Counted from the stretch's first letter, positions 52,892 to 62,507 are shown. The stretch: 64,000 nucleotides of DNA from an uncultured Paludibacter sp. (GCA_937897985.1 CALCBD010000018.1:124001-188000), one strand, 5' to 3'. The notes: generated by a model not told the origin, from the sequence alone. Numbers and translations are program-made.

Positions 52892-54778
52892 TTAAACTGC
52901 AATTTTATATGTGGAATTGTTTATTCTGACTATATAAACTCCACGTTCCAGGCTCTTTGTAAATTCATTATTCAATATCATTGAATCAATTAACATACCC
53001 TGAGTGTTGAAAATCATAACCTTTGATGTGGTTGAAACCCTTATATGAAGATTGTTGTTGGAAACTGAAATTTCTATCCCTTCAGAATTAAGAGGTTCAA
53101 TACCCGTGGTAATGGCAAATGCAGGTGTGAATTCATTGCCATAACGATCCAAAGGTACAACTGCAAATTTACACGTTGAATTCAATCCGAAATACTTAGT
53201 CAAATCAAATTGATGAGTATATGTAACCCCAAGCAAATAAGCTGCATTATTAAAGGACTCAGGATTTGATGTCATAGAGTTTGGAATAGCATATACGGAA
53301 TATCGGATGTCTTGCTCATCCCCCGACCACATCAGTATTTTGTTCTGAATATTTACATTATACGGCGATGACAGGGATGGATGCGACTTCCACGAAATTG
53401 CCGGTGTAAGAGCCGGTGAAATGAATTTCTGTTCGCGCAGGTACTTGCTGAATTTGCCATTTGTTACCAGATGTTTGATGCTGTATAAAACTGCACCCGG
53501 AGCAGCATTTTTGGTGGAATTTCTGTTCCAGTCAATTTCAAGCCCGACTTCCGAATCATCAAAATTGGTAGCTGAACTTATTCGTTTTTCGGTATTTGTA
53601 AGTCCGGTTTTAAGACCGCCATTCAGGGTGTAAAGTTTTAATTCTGGTAAATCGGACGGAATCTGAGGTACAAAAACCGAAGAAATTTGTTGTGATGGTG
53701 CTTTATATGTCGATGTAAGTGCCGTCATACTCATACTTGAGTAGAAATATCTGTTAAATTTAAAAGCAACATCCGACCACCACGGGCAAAGTTTTTTATA
53801 ATCCTGACCTGTACTTGTTGTAGTCCAGTACAATTGGGGTGAGATATAGTCCACTTTTCCCTGTTTCAGCCATGCAACCGGATCGCAATAAATTTGTTCG
53901 TACATATTTGAACCGGTAATACCGGCAGGCAGGGTTAAGCCTTCCGATGCGGCAACTGTCGAACTTGTTGTCCAGATTCCGAATGGTGAAACACCGAATA
54001 TGACTGTTGGTTTCACTGACTGAATCGTATCATAAACATCAGCAACCATTTTGTTGACATTGTCTCTGCGCCAGTTGCTTAAAGTCATGTTAGCCGGTTT
54101 ATAAAGATTTTGTGCATAAGAGTCCAGAGTGCTGTTGGTGCCGGCGTAAGCATAAAAATAGTCATCGAAAACAATGCCATCGATATCATACTTATTAATA
54201 ATATCACCAACTATTTTTTTTATTAATTTACGGACTGCAGGATTTCCCGGATCGAGAATAGTAATCCCGTCGGTTTTTTTGCTTCCATCAGTGTTGTAAA
54301 CTGCATAATCCAAAATCCACTCGGGGTGTAACGACCGATAATCACACACAGCACCTGCATATTTTTTAGCCGATGTTTCGAACCGGTAAGGATTGAGCCA
54401 GCCATGCAGCTCAACGCCCCGTTTATGACATTCCTCAATGGCGAATGCCAGTGGGTCGTACCCAGGATTGGTGCCCCTTGAACCACCCAGGTGGGCAGAC
54501 CAGGGCTCGTAAGCTGAATTATAAAGGGCATCACTTTCAGGACGGATTTGAAAGAATATGGTATTCATATTAGCCGCTTTTACAGAATCGAGAATGGTGA
54601 TAAATTCTTTTTTTTGAGCTTCAATATTGGCTGTGGTAACGCTCGTCATAGCAGTAGTGGGCCAATCGATGCGATAGACTGTAGCCATCCATCCGGCGCG
54701 CATCTCCCTTTTGGGCGACTGAGCAAGCAGAGTAGAAAAAGTAAGGAAAGTAAGAACAATGATGGAAAGTTTTCTCAT
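52892..54778 (-). CDS. DUF187/GHL10-type glycoside hydrolase-like protein with T9SS sorting domain
   Basis: The 628-residue protein has a signal peptide (RKLSIIVLTFLTFSTLLA) and a TIM-barrel of the GHL10/DUF187 family: KREMRAGWMATVYRIDWP, NTIFFQIRPESDALYNSAYEPWSAHL, VELHGWLNPYRFE, DIDGIVFDDYFYAY and VDYISPQLYWTTTS. Relatives (such as DigH/YngK) cleave denuded peptidoglycan glycan strands, so a murein substrate is plausible. Fn3-like segments (about 470-560) precede a C-terminal T9SS sorting domain (VSTTSKVMIFNTQGM to YIVRINNSTYKIAV). It is last in the operon that includes an amidase, which fits joint work on peptidoglycan. Confidence 0.88.
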   Translation of the reverse strand: MRKLSIIVLTFLTFSTLLAQSPKREMRAGWMATVYRIDWPTTAMTSVTTANIEAQKKEFITILDSVKAANMNTIFFQIRPESDALYNSAYEPWSAHLGGSRGTNPGYDPLAFAIEECHKRGVELHGWLNPYRFETSAKKYAGAVCDYRSLHPEWILDYAVYNTDGSKKTDGITILDPGNPAVRKLIKKIVGDIINKYDIDGIVFDDYFYAYAGTNSTLDSYAQNLYKPANMTLSNWRRDNVNKMVADVYDTIQSVKPTVIFGVSPFGIWTTSSTVAASEGLTLPAGITGSNMYEQIYCDPVAWLKQGKVDYISPQLYWTTTSTGQDYKKLCPWWSDVAFKFNRYFYSSMSMTALTSTYKAPSQQISSVFVPQIPSDLPELKLYTLNGGLKTGLTNTEKRISSATNFDDSEVGLEIDWNRNSTKNAAPGAVLYSIKHLVTNGKFSKYLREQKFISPALTPAISWKSHPSLSSPYNVNIQNKILMWSGDEQDIRYSVYAIPNSMTSNPESFNNAAYLLGVTYTHQFDLTKYFGLNSTCKFAVVPLDRYGNEFTPAFAITTGIEPLNSEGIEISVSNNNLHIRVSTTSKVMIFNTQGMLIDSMILNNEFTKSLERGVYIVRINNSTYKIAV

Positions 54779-54806
54779 TTTTCAGAAAGTTATTTGTTTT
54801 CATAAA

Positions 54807-54838
54807 CAACCGCCTTTTCCGCAAGGAAAAGACGGTTG
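54807..54838 (-). promoter_or_regulatory. Intercistronic hairpin between the beta-helix gene and the DUF187 gene
   Basis: CAACCGCCTTTTCC (54807-54820) and GGAAAAGACGGTTG (54825-54838) form a 14-base stem with one mismatch and a GCAA tetraloop. It lies 28 bases past the beta-helix stop. The minus strand then reads TTTATG, so a partial terminator or a 3'-protecting structure is likely. Confidence 0.55.
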
Positions 54839-54865
54839 AATTTATTACCGTTTAATGGTCGGAAT

Positions 54866-57193
54866 TTATTTGATAAATTTTGTGGCTTTTCCGTTGATGC
54901 GTACGATGTAAATGCCGCTTGACAGGTCACGAACATAAGTGCCGGCAGTAATCATTTTATCAATCATGATACCGTTCAGCGTATAAAGCTCGATGGTTGA
55001 TACAGCATCCAAAGCAATTTCGATACCCGAATTGGTGCGCATAATACGTGCGGTTGTTTCAACTCCGTTTGCTTCGGTGGACAGCCATGTGGTGAAACGT
55101 GCCACTTCGTCGGTCATAACAGGTGCAATCATCCAGCGGTTACCCTTGAATGAGCCATCGGCTAATGATTCCCAGTTGTCGGCAACTTCGTCGTTTGTAT
55201 AGTATTTATATTCGGTGTTAGGAGCAATTTTATCGCCGGCATTACCTCCGATAACAGTGCTGAAAGTACTACCTGATTTAGTCATTTCAATCGGACTTGC
55301 CCATGCATTGAAAGATCCTTTTACGAATAAAGTTGCAGGAACAGCTGAACCGGCAGCAAAACCGGCATTCAGGGTTACTTTATTGACACGGTACCAAACC
55401 GGAACATTGTCGGTTGCATTGTAAGTGCGGTTTACAGCTGTATTTACATTGTTTCCGTCGATAACACCTTCCTGATAATCCCAGTCGCCTTTTTCACAAA
55501 GGTATTTGTACTCAACTCCATCAACACAAGGAAGAATTGCTGAATATTGATTAGCAGTTCCTGTAGGATTCAATACAAAAGGATCAGCTATATCCCAGTT
55601 TTTTCCTGTAAATCCTCCGGCAATAAAGGCTTTGGAAGTACCGTTCGGAACATTGACTGTGAATTGTTTAGCCACTGTGGTTAAGTCACCGGCTTCGTAA
55701 GCACCGGCATAAGTTAATGCAGCACGGTTGGTGCCGGCGATATCGGTAAGAATGGTTGCCTGGCGGGGTACAGCTAAATTGTAATCGTCAATTGATGCAC
55801 CTGTTAAATTAAAATCTCCTGTAAATGATGAAGAAAAGTTTACGTTTACTGATTTTGAATTCAAATCATTATTAGGAGTAAATCCTGTTTGCCATGCGGA
55901 TAGAGTCTGTTTAGCAGCGCCACCAACATAACCAATATTTGCTGTTGCTCCTGAAACATATAAATCATTATAATTAGAAACCAATGTTCCGTTGGATTTC
56001 CATATACAATATGCATTAGCTGCATCAGTATAATTTAAAATTAAATTATTTTTCAGATTTACAATACAACCATTACCACTTATATGTATGTTTGATCTTT
56101 CAGTTGCATTTAACATATTCTGATAAACAAAAGTGTTATTATAAATGTAATAAGTGGCTGCATCCTGAATATACATTAATGAAAAAACACTTGGAACTGA
56201 AGCTCCGAGAGAACCATTAATACCCCCGATATAATTATTATACATATTTACAACTGAACCTGTTGCAGCTGTTAACCCGCTTATACCATAGACTCCACTT
56301 GTTCCTGATGTATTTGCTACTGTTAATTCAGGAATATGATTATTTTTTATATTTAATGTGCCTGCCCATGTATTCCACATTATAGTATAAGTTGTAGTCC
56401 CATTTGCCCCGCCACGGGTGTAAATTGAATTGCCCGAAATTTCAGATACTGTTCCGGTGGTACCTACATAATACAAATATACAGGTCTGATTCTACCATA
56501 TAGCTGGTTATCTTTAATGTTAATATTTGTACAATATATCAGACTTCCGCTACTACCTGTAATACCAGCTGCATAAAAGGGGATGTTTGTCAAATCACCG
56601 ATTGTGCAATTCTGTAATGTAAAATTATCACATGCGCCTGTACTTTGACCGTTCAGGTAAACGCCTCTTGTAGAAGTAGAAGTGCTCATTGGTGATTGAT
56701 AGATAACATTAATATTCATGATGGTTACATTATCACAATTACCGTATAACTGAATGACATTTCTACCATTTGTAGCATCATTCATTTTAAAAGTAAGATC
56801 TTTTGTTGTTCCTGAAGCTGTGTTTGATCCATCAATAATAACATTACTTGTACCATTAATAGTAAATCCGGTGTACTGAGTTGCTCCTGTTGTACTAACA
56901 CAACCACTGAAAGTAATTGTTGGTGTTACAGTTGCTGCAGGTTTAATTTTAATTGTAAAATTTCCGTTTGTGGTTGCTAATGCTACAGGAGCAGTTTCTG
57001 CTAAGTCTGAAGTGATTTCGAGTGTAACATCACCTGCAACACCGTTTGTGTTCAAAGCTGTCACAGCTGCACTAAGTGATGTGAAATTTGGTGCTGTTTC
57101 AGTGGTTCCCACTTTGTAAGTACCTGACATGCCATCGGCCATTGCCGTAACTGCTATCAAAAAAGCAGCCATCATTAAAGTAATTTTTTTCAT
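54866..57193 (-). CDS. Beta-helix surface protein with two carbohydrate-binding-like domains and T9SS sorting domain
   Basis: The 775-residue protein begins with a signal peptide (KKITLMMAAFLIAVTAMA). Residues about 30-490 form a right-handed beta-helix, shown by regular NVTIMNINVIYQS, NFTLQNCTIGDL, NINIKDNQLYG, EISGNSIYT and VNMYNNYIGGI rungs. Residues about 505-695 contain two E-set/CBM20-48-like modules (KAFIAGGFTGKNWD... EYKYLCEKGDWDYQEG, and TLFVKGSFNAWASPIEM... EYKYYTNDEVADNWE). The end (IELYTLNGIMIDKM to RINGKATKFIK) is a type A T9SS sorting domain. No catalytic residues could be assigned. It may bind alpha-glucan at the surface, which is inference from the modules and the operator upstream. 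Confidence 0.82.
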   Translation of the reverse strand: MKKITLMMAAFLIAVTAMADGMSGTYKVGTTETAPNFTSLSAAVTALNTNGVAGDVTLEITSDLAETAPVALATTNGNFTIKIKPAATVTPTITFSGCVSTTGATQYTGFTINGTSNVIIDGSNTASGTTKDLTFKMNDATNGRNVIQLYGNCDNVTIMNINVIYQSPMSTSTSTRGVYLNGQSTGACDNFTLQNCTIGDLTNIPFYAAGITGSSGSLIYCTNINIKDNQLYGRIRPVYLYYVGTTGTVSEISGNSIYTRGGANGTTTYTIMWNTWAGTLNIKNNHIPELTVANTSGTSGVYGISGLTAATGSVVNMYNNYIGGINGSLGASVPSVFSLMYIQDAATYYIYNNTFVYQNMLNATERSNIHISGNGCIVNLKNNLILNYTDAANAYCIWKSNGTLVSNYNDLYVSGATANIGYVGGAAKQTLSAWQTGFTPNNDLNSKSVNVNFSSSFTGDFNLTGASIDDYNLAVPRQATILTDIAGTNRAALTYAGAYEAGDLTTVAKQFTVNVPNGTSKAFIAGGFTGKNWDIADPFVLNPTGTANQYSAILPCVDGVEYKYLCEKGDWDYQEGVIDGNNVNTAVNRTYNATDNVPVWYRVNKVTLNAGFAAGSAVPATLFVKGSFNAWASPIEMTKSGSTFSTVIGGNAGDKIAPNTEYKYYTNDEVADNWESLADGSFKGNRWMIAPVMTDEVARFTTWLSTEANGVETTARIMRTNSGIEIALDAVSTIELYTLNGIMIDKMITAGTYVRDLSSGIYIVRINGKATKFIK

Positions 57194-57239
57194 AACTTTT
57201 AAATTTAAATAAATAATTGAGAGTTAATCAGATATATGT

Positions 57240-57305
57240 AAAGAGGCTGTTTCAAAAGAAAAATCAGATTAACTCAGAATTTCACGGTTTTGAAACAGCC
57301 TCTTT
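57240..57305. terminator. Long hairpin between the amidase gene and the beta-helix gene
   Basis: An 18-base perfect stem, AAAGAGGCTGTTTCAAAA (57240-57257) with its complement at 57288-57305, encloses 30 bases. It starts 6 bases past the amidase stop. Its T-rich tail (GGTTTTTTATTTTTT) is on the plus strand, opposite to the operon, while the minus side has no T-run. Partial termination or mRNA stabilisation in the operon is plausible. Confidence 0.6.
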
Positions 57306-57311
57306 GGTTTT

Positions 57312-60300
57312 TTATTTTTTCATCAAACGTTTCACTGCTGTTCCTTCACCGGTTTTTACCTTTAAAATGTAAATGCCTGAAGGCAGGTCGGATACTGACA
57401 GATTGAATTCATTTGAATTTACATTTTCTGAAATCATGTTGCGTCCTTTCAGATCGAATACCAAAACCTGTTGCAGGTTGGTTCCCACACTGTTAATCCG
57501 GACATTGTCCACTGCAGGATTCGGATATACCTGAACCATTGATGAAATGTCCTTCACATTTTCAATACCTGTATGAACCACTATGAGTCGCTGAGCGGCA
57601 GGGGCAGTGGTTGTGAATTGATTGTCGGCTTTGGGTAATGCCCAGACTCCGAGTCGTTCAGAAGTATTTGAAATGACATATACATTTCCGGCGCGGTCGA
57701 TTGCAAGTCCTGCAGAATTGGCTCCCATTGCAGGTTTGATGGAATGCAGCCTCGTCAGCGCAGGAACACCGTTTGCATCAAAACTTATGGCAAAAACCTT
57801 AATTTCATCCTGACAGCCCATTGCCAGAATTGTTCCGTCGTTGTTGACAGCCATTCCACCGGTATAGGAATTTACAATCAGATCAGGTGTTTTACCCGAA
57901 TTGAAATTCACAAGTCCATCGGTGCCAATATGAATCAGCGATGGGATATTGGCAGCATCGGTTGCACGGTATTGTGAAATCCACCATCCGCCTTTTGCAT
58001 CAGGAGCTATGCAGGAATTCATGTTTTGCTGAAGGTTACCATTCAGAGCATCATTGTAAACCACAGCACTTGGTGCCGCCTGCCACGGAGTTTCAAGAGT
58101 TCCGATGTTGTATTGAAGTACGTTTCCTGTACTTGTAGCCGTTGCATCGATATAATCTTCGTCGAAAGTGAATAATTTGGTGTCAGCACCTGTACCGGTT
58201 ACCCAGCAATGTGCAATCGAGCCATGTACATTTACTCCGTTGAAGGATGATAAACCTGAAGTAGCTTTGGTTAATCCGCTGAAAACAGGTTTAAATGCAG
58301 CTGTCGGATTTTCAGGATTCATGATCCAAACACCGGGATGTGTATCGCTCCAGTCGCTGATATATACTTTTCCGTCCTGAGCCACAGCCAGTCGCATTGG
58401 AGAACTGCTGCCACCCCAGGTAACGCCACCTGCATAACTGGTAGTTCCCTGATTGGTTACATCCTGTAATGCTGAGTTCAGTATATAAACTCCATCCTGA
58501 GTGGTGCGACCATTCGGAATGGTTCCGGGTACAGTTTCGGCTGCATAAACTCTTCCGAAGAACTGACTTTCAGGATTGTTGTCGATGGCTACACCTCTCG
58601 GAGAGAAAAATTGTAACTGAACCTGATTATTATCCGAGAATTTCAGTGGTCGATCCACAGCGTCAGCTGTCACATTTACAGTCCAGTCGAATTCACCTTC
58701 GGTCAGATCGGATGAAAGCAGTGCAACTGATTGTTGACCTCTGCTCAGCGGACCGGCTTCAATTGTTTTTACTACTTCAGTTCCTTTAATGATTTTAATT
58801 GTAGTGGTATTTGAAGCTTCGTTTAATGTGAATTTCAGGTTATAACCGGTTTCGGTTTTCTCCGACTTCAGTTCGGAAGCATAGATATTGGCACGGGCAG
58901 CGGGTGTTATCGTTCTGTATCGGGCAATACCTTCGTTCTGAGCCAGTATCATTAAGTCAATATCATATCCGTTGACTTTGGCAGCCGACATCATGTAAGT
59001 GGCTTTTTGTGTGCCTAATCCGTTTTCGGGCAATTTTTCAGACACTTTTACAGCATTATTGACACCATTGGTAATATCAAACATACCTACGCCGACCTGA
59101 GTTGAATCTGTTCCGCATACAGGCGATGTCATAAATACATGTTTTGCATTTCGGAAGAAATTAATACCTGAAGCCACTGTCGGCAGTGTATACCCTGATT
59201 TTTCGGTGAAAACACCTTTAGTAGTTAACGGAGAGCGATCAGGCAGATTCCAGTCAAACTGATATTCGGTTGGAAGTACTTTTTCGCTGTCGAGATAGAA
59301 ATGGTCACTTCCGGTTGGTGAAATGGTGAATTTCATCTTCTGTCCCCAGAGTGCTTCAGTGTAATTACTTGCATCGAGCATGTATTTGTAGCCGATAGCC
59401 GTTTGTCCTTCTTCGTAAAGATAGCCGATAATTCGGATGGCTTTGGTTGAACCGGTGGTTACACTCGGAGTGTAGATGGTACATTTCCAGCGTGGTCCGC
59501 TCACAGCAAAAGTTTCACCCATTACACCGTTCGACCAGTTGGCCTGTTGCTGGGTTTGAAACAATAATTTAGGTGCTACCGAATCATTATCCCATGTGTA
59601 GACTTTGAAATATCGACCCAGTGTTTCGGGTAATCCTACTGTTTCGTTGTTACAAGCCAGTAAATATCCGTCTGACGTAAAATTAATATCGCTCAGGATT
59701 CTGGTACCTCCTGTAATGCCGGTTAAATCCATTTCGCGGATTTTAGTATTATTTACGGCGTTGGCAACAATTAATTTAGGTTCTTCGGTGAGGATATAGT
59801 ACTTTTCGTTTCTGTAAATTACCTTCCGGATTTGTGCCGGATTGAGCCATTCGGGTACCGAAGGTTCGGCTGTTCCGAAATTGTAATGTTTCAGAGCCAC
59901 AGCACCGGCTTCCTGAACCGGGTCGGGATAATTGGGAGTTGTGTCTTTAGCAAGAATAATATTCGGATTTGCAAGTAACATTTTAGCATAAGTGGTTGTA
60001 GCTGCAGTAACTGTAACGGTAGTATCCTTTGTTGTATGGTCTTTGGCAGAAATTCTCAGTTTGTAACTGCCCGGTGTAAGATTATAAAACGCGAAAATTC
60101 CGTTGTACAGGGTATCAATCTGACAATTGTTGAGTGAATCACCGGCAGCATTCATAAGTTTAACCCTGGCTCCGTTGAGCGGTAGCCAGCGATCGGATGT
60201 TCCTGCTTTGTAAGAAAATTTTGAATTGACAATAGTTTCATCCTTACCTTTTACCCAACCACCGATTACACCGGTTGCAGGCAGATCAGCATGAAAATAA

Positions 60301-60992
60301 TCGCAGAAATAGCGGTAAAAATTTACAGCTTCAAGTTTCCTGTAATTCTGGTTTAATAAACGGTGAGTTTCAGGTTGATAATCGTGGAAAGAACCCTCAT
60401 TCAGAAATCCGGGAACAGTCAGCGGTCGTAAAACGCCCAGGCCGCTTGTATTGCCGTAAAAAGAAAAATCTCCACGATAATTGGTTGAAGTTGTATATGC
60501 AGTCCACACTGTCAGCTGATTAGTCATCATGCGTGGCCAGGCAGTCTGACACATTGTAATGCTCGAAGCCACAGTAGGTTGATTGTCATATCCATGATAT
60601 AATTGCAGCAAATAATTGGTACCTGTATTGGTGCCCAGTGCGTTACTGTGGATAGAAAGAAAAGCGTCAACATTATTTGCATTAGCTTCTTCGGCAATTT
60701 CGGTAAGATTACGGTCGTCCTGATCGCGGTTTAAAACGCGCGAAATAATAACTGTGGCATTTGAAGCCTGCAGCATGTCTCTCAGAGCCAGCCCTTTTTG
60801 CAGGTTACTGTACGATTCCCAGAAACCCAAAGTGTCGCCTAATGCGTAATTGATTGTTGGCAGGTTGCGGTCGTTGGCACCATCATAACCACCATGACCC
60901 GGATTGATATAGATTTTGATTCCGGTAAAATCAGCTGCCTGTAATGAGATAAAGAAGAACATTACAGCAATTAATCCTATTATTTTTTTCAT
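57312..60992 (-). CDS. Giant exported N-acetylmuramoyl-L-alanine amidase with propeller-like repeats and T9SS sorting domain
   Basis: The 1226-residue protein has a signal peptide (KKIIGLIAVMFFFISLQA). An amidase_3 domain covers about residues 23-235: KIYINPGHGGYDGAND (Zn His), FLNEGSFHDY with a likely Glu, and DAFLSIHSNALG (Zn His). A carboxypeptidase-regulatory-like beta-sandwich follows (about 255-345, GIFAFYNLTPGSYKLRISAKDHT). Residues about 360-800 resemble the DUF4623 region, and about 830-1140 a six-bladed propeller with GVAIDNNPESQFFGRVYAAE and GLAIDRAGNVYVISN. The last 75 residues (VQVYPNPAVDNVRINS to AVKRLMKK) are a T9SS sorting domain. Amidases of this type are rarely fused to such long repeats. 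It starts 12 bases after the PD40 gene. Confidence 0.88.
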   Translation of the reverse strand: MKKIIGLIAVMFFFISLQAADFTGIKIYINPGHGGYDGANDRNLPTINYALGDTLGFWESYSNLQKGLALRDMLQASNATVIISRVLNRDQDDRNLTEIAEEANANNVDAFLSIHSNALGTNTGTNYLLQLYHGYDNQPTVASSITMCQTAWPRMMTNQLTVWTAYTTSTNYRGDFSFYGNTSGLGVLRPLTVPGFLNEGSFHDYQPETHRLLNQNYRKLEAVNFYRYFCDYFHADLPATGVIGGWVKGKDETIVNSKFSYKAGTSDRWLPLNGARVKLMNAAGDSLNNCQIDTLYNGIFAFYNLTPGSYKLRISAKDHTTKDTTVTVTAATTTYAKMLLANPNIILAKDTTPNYPDPVQEAGAVALKHYNFGTAEPSVPEWLNPAQIRKVIYRNEKYYILTEEPKLIVANAVNNTKIREMDLTGITGGTRILSDINFTSDGYLLACNNETVGLPETLGRYFKVYTWDNDSVAPKLLFQTQQQANWSNGVMGETFAVSGPRWKCTIYTPSVTTGSTKAIRIIGYLYEEGQTAIGYKYMLDASNYTEALWGQKMKFTISPTGSDHFYLDSEKVLPTEYQFDWNLPDRSPLTTKGVFTEKSGYTLPTVASGINFFRNAKHVFMTSPVCGTDSTQVGVGMFDITNGVNNAVKVSEKLPENGLGTQKATYMMSAAKVNGYDIDLMILAQNEGIARYRTITPAARANIYASELKSEKTETGYNLKFTLNEASNTTTIKIIKGTEVVKTIEAGPLSRGQQSVALLSSDLTEGEFDWTVNVTADAVDRPLKFSDNNQVQLQFFSPRGVAIDNNPESQFFGRVYAAETVPGTIPNGRTTQDGVYILNSALQDVTNQGTTSYAGGVTWGGSSSPMRLAVAQDGKVYISDWSDTHPGVWIMNPENPTAAFKPVFSGLTKATSGLSSFNGVNVHGSIAHCWVTGTGADTKLFTFDEDYIDATATSTGNVLQYNIGTLETPWQAAPSAVVYNDALNGNLQQNMNSCIAPDAKGGWWISQYRATDAANIPSLIHIGTDGLVNFNSGKTPDLIVNSYTGGMAVNNDGTILAMGCQDEIKVFAISFDANGVPALTRLHSIKPAMGANSAGLAIDRAGNVYVISNTSERLGVWALPKADNQFTTTAPAAQRLIVVHTGIENVKDISSMVQVYPNPAVDNVRINSVGTNLQQVLVFDLKGRNMISENVNSNEFNLSVSDLPSGIYILKVKTGEGTAVKRLMKK

Positions 60993-61004
60993 GTTATGTT
61001 CCTC

Positions 61005-61907
61005 CTATTTAACGTTAATACTGATAAGATACAACTGCCCTTTTTGCGTACAGAAAGCAATTTGTTTGGCGTCGGCCGAAGCAGCAGGGTACATGGCAAT
61101 CATATCGCTGCTTTTTGTAAGAGTCTGGCGGATCTTGCCGTCCGACGAAGCGACGACGATAACGGATGAAATTATTTCATTTCCATCATCTTTGTCATCC
61201 ATTCCTACCAGCCATTTGTCGTTCAGCCATTTCGGAGCATTTAATTTGCCAATTGATTTTACATTTGTGCCATCAATATTGCATACAAATGTTCCTTTTC
61301 CGGCAACGGTATAGGCAATTTTCTGATGATCAGGCGATACTGACGACCAGAAGTAGCTTTCATTAACGCCATTCGGAGTCAACACTTTTCTGGAATTTCC
61401 GTTATAAAGTACAAGCTTACGGTCTTCTGTTTGAATGACCGATGTTAAGCCGGCTGGTGCAATCGATTTCTGATTCAGTCTGGCACCCTTTACATAGTAT
61501 GCCTGATTGGCAGAATATGCGGGAGTTAATTGTTCTCTGGTAGGAGGAACGAGTTGTTTTACAGCATTATCCCTGATCGAACGTTCGATAAGAGAGCTGA
61601 ATTTCAGGTTGTTTACCAGTTCGTTCTTTTTATGTAAAATGGTATTTCCATCTTTACTTATACTCACTCCGTATCCTGCTCCGGGGTCATCGGTGATATT
61701 TTTTATCTCATTATTGCTGAATGAAATCATTTTTAAACCACGGTAACTGATGTCGGTGGCTAATAAATACTGATTGGTGGGACTGAAAACGGGATGGTAA
61801 TATCCACCACCGTTTGTTCTTTCAATGGCTTTAACCGAAAGAACATCAATGTGTTGGGCATATACGAACTGCCCGATGAAAGCTAAAAATAGTAATGTTT
61901 TTTTCAT
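61005..61907 (-). CDS. Exported PD40/TolB-like beta-propeller protein
   Basis: The 300-residue protein has a signal peptide (KKTLLFLAFIGQFVYA) and PD40-type blades: YYHPVFSPTNQYLLATD, GYGVSISKDGNTILHKKN, WSSVSPDHQKIAYTVAGKGTFVCNIDGTNVKS and YPAASADAKQIAFCTQKGQLYLISI. No enzyme motif is visible and there is no T9SS domain, so it is probably periplasmic. It is the first gene of the operon; the LacI-type palindrome lies about 70 bases upstream of its start. Confidence 0.82.
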   Translation of the reverse strand: MKKTLLFLAFIGQFVYAQHIDVLSVKAIERTNGGGYYHPVFSPTNQYLLATDISYRGLKMISFSNNEIKNITDDPGAGYGVSISKDGNTILHKKNELVNNLKFSSLIERSIRDNAVKQLVPPTREQLTPAYSANQAYYVKGARLNQKSIAPAGLTSVIQTEDRKLVLYNGNSRKVLTPNGVNESYFWSSVSPDHQKIAYTVAGKGTFVCNIDGTNVKSIGKLNAPKWLNDKWLVGMDDKDDGNEIISSVIVVASSDGKIRQTLTKSSDMIAMYPAASADAKQIAFCTQKGQLYLISINVK

Positions 61908-61974
61908 AATAATACTATAAAATGAATATTAATAGATTTTTTGGAGCTGTAAAAGTAGTGATAATTTTGAATCC

Positions 61975-61988
61975 TGCAAACGTTTGCA
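61975..61988. promoter_or_regulatory. LacI-type operator upstream of the surface-protein operon
   Basis: TGCAAACGTTTGCA is a perfect 14-base palindrome, identical to the core of the site at 30425-30440. Its centre is 28 bases upstream of the -7-like element of the leftward operon, near the -33 position, a place where a bound repressor would block transcription. Confidence 0.65.
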
Positions 61989-62507
61989 AGAAATTTAATG
62001 TTAATAAATTCTTTTTAATAAATGCCCTATTTGTGCTACTTTGAATTACTTTATTCTATATTTCAGATATTCAATTAATTAAATTTAAATGAAGTTGGAA
62101 GGTGTGTGAATGGAAGGAAACAAATCACATTTAAATGATTCATTGTTAACAGATATCGCCAATGATGATGCAAAATGCTGATCAGTGAAAGCGGGATGAG
62201 AAAATTTAATCCTTTACTTTACCGGTCTGAATACCCGATCCGAATATTATTCAGTCCTTCCGGCTTGAGTAAATCAGGAATGAGTACATCTGTAAAAGTT
62301 TTTTTGCGTGAACTGTAATAATGCAGCAAAATGAAGATGTTTAATGTAAAACCGGCATAATTAAAACCCGGTTACGACTGAACCGTTTGATAATAATGCC
62401 AAATCACCTGATATGTTTTTATCCGGTTTTAAATAACGGCAAAGTTGTATGAATATATTTCAAACTAAATTGAGCCCTGAATGGAAGTAAAGGGATGTTA
62501 TGTGATT

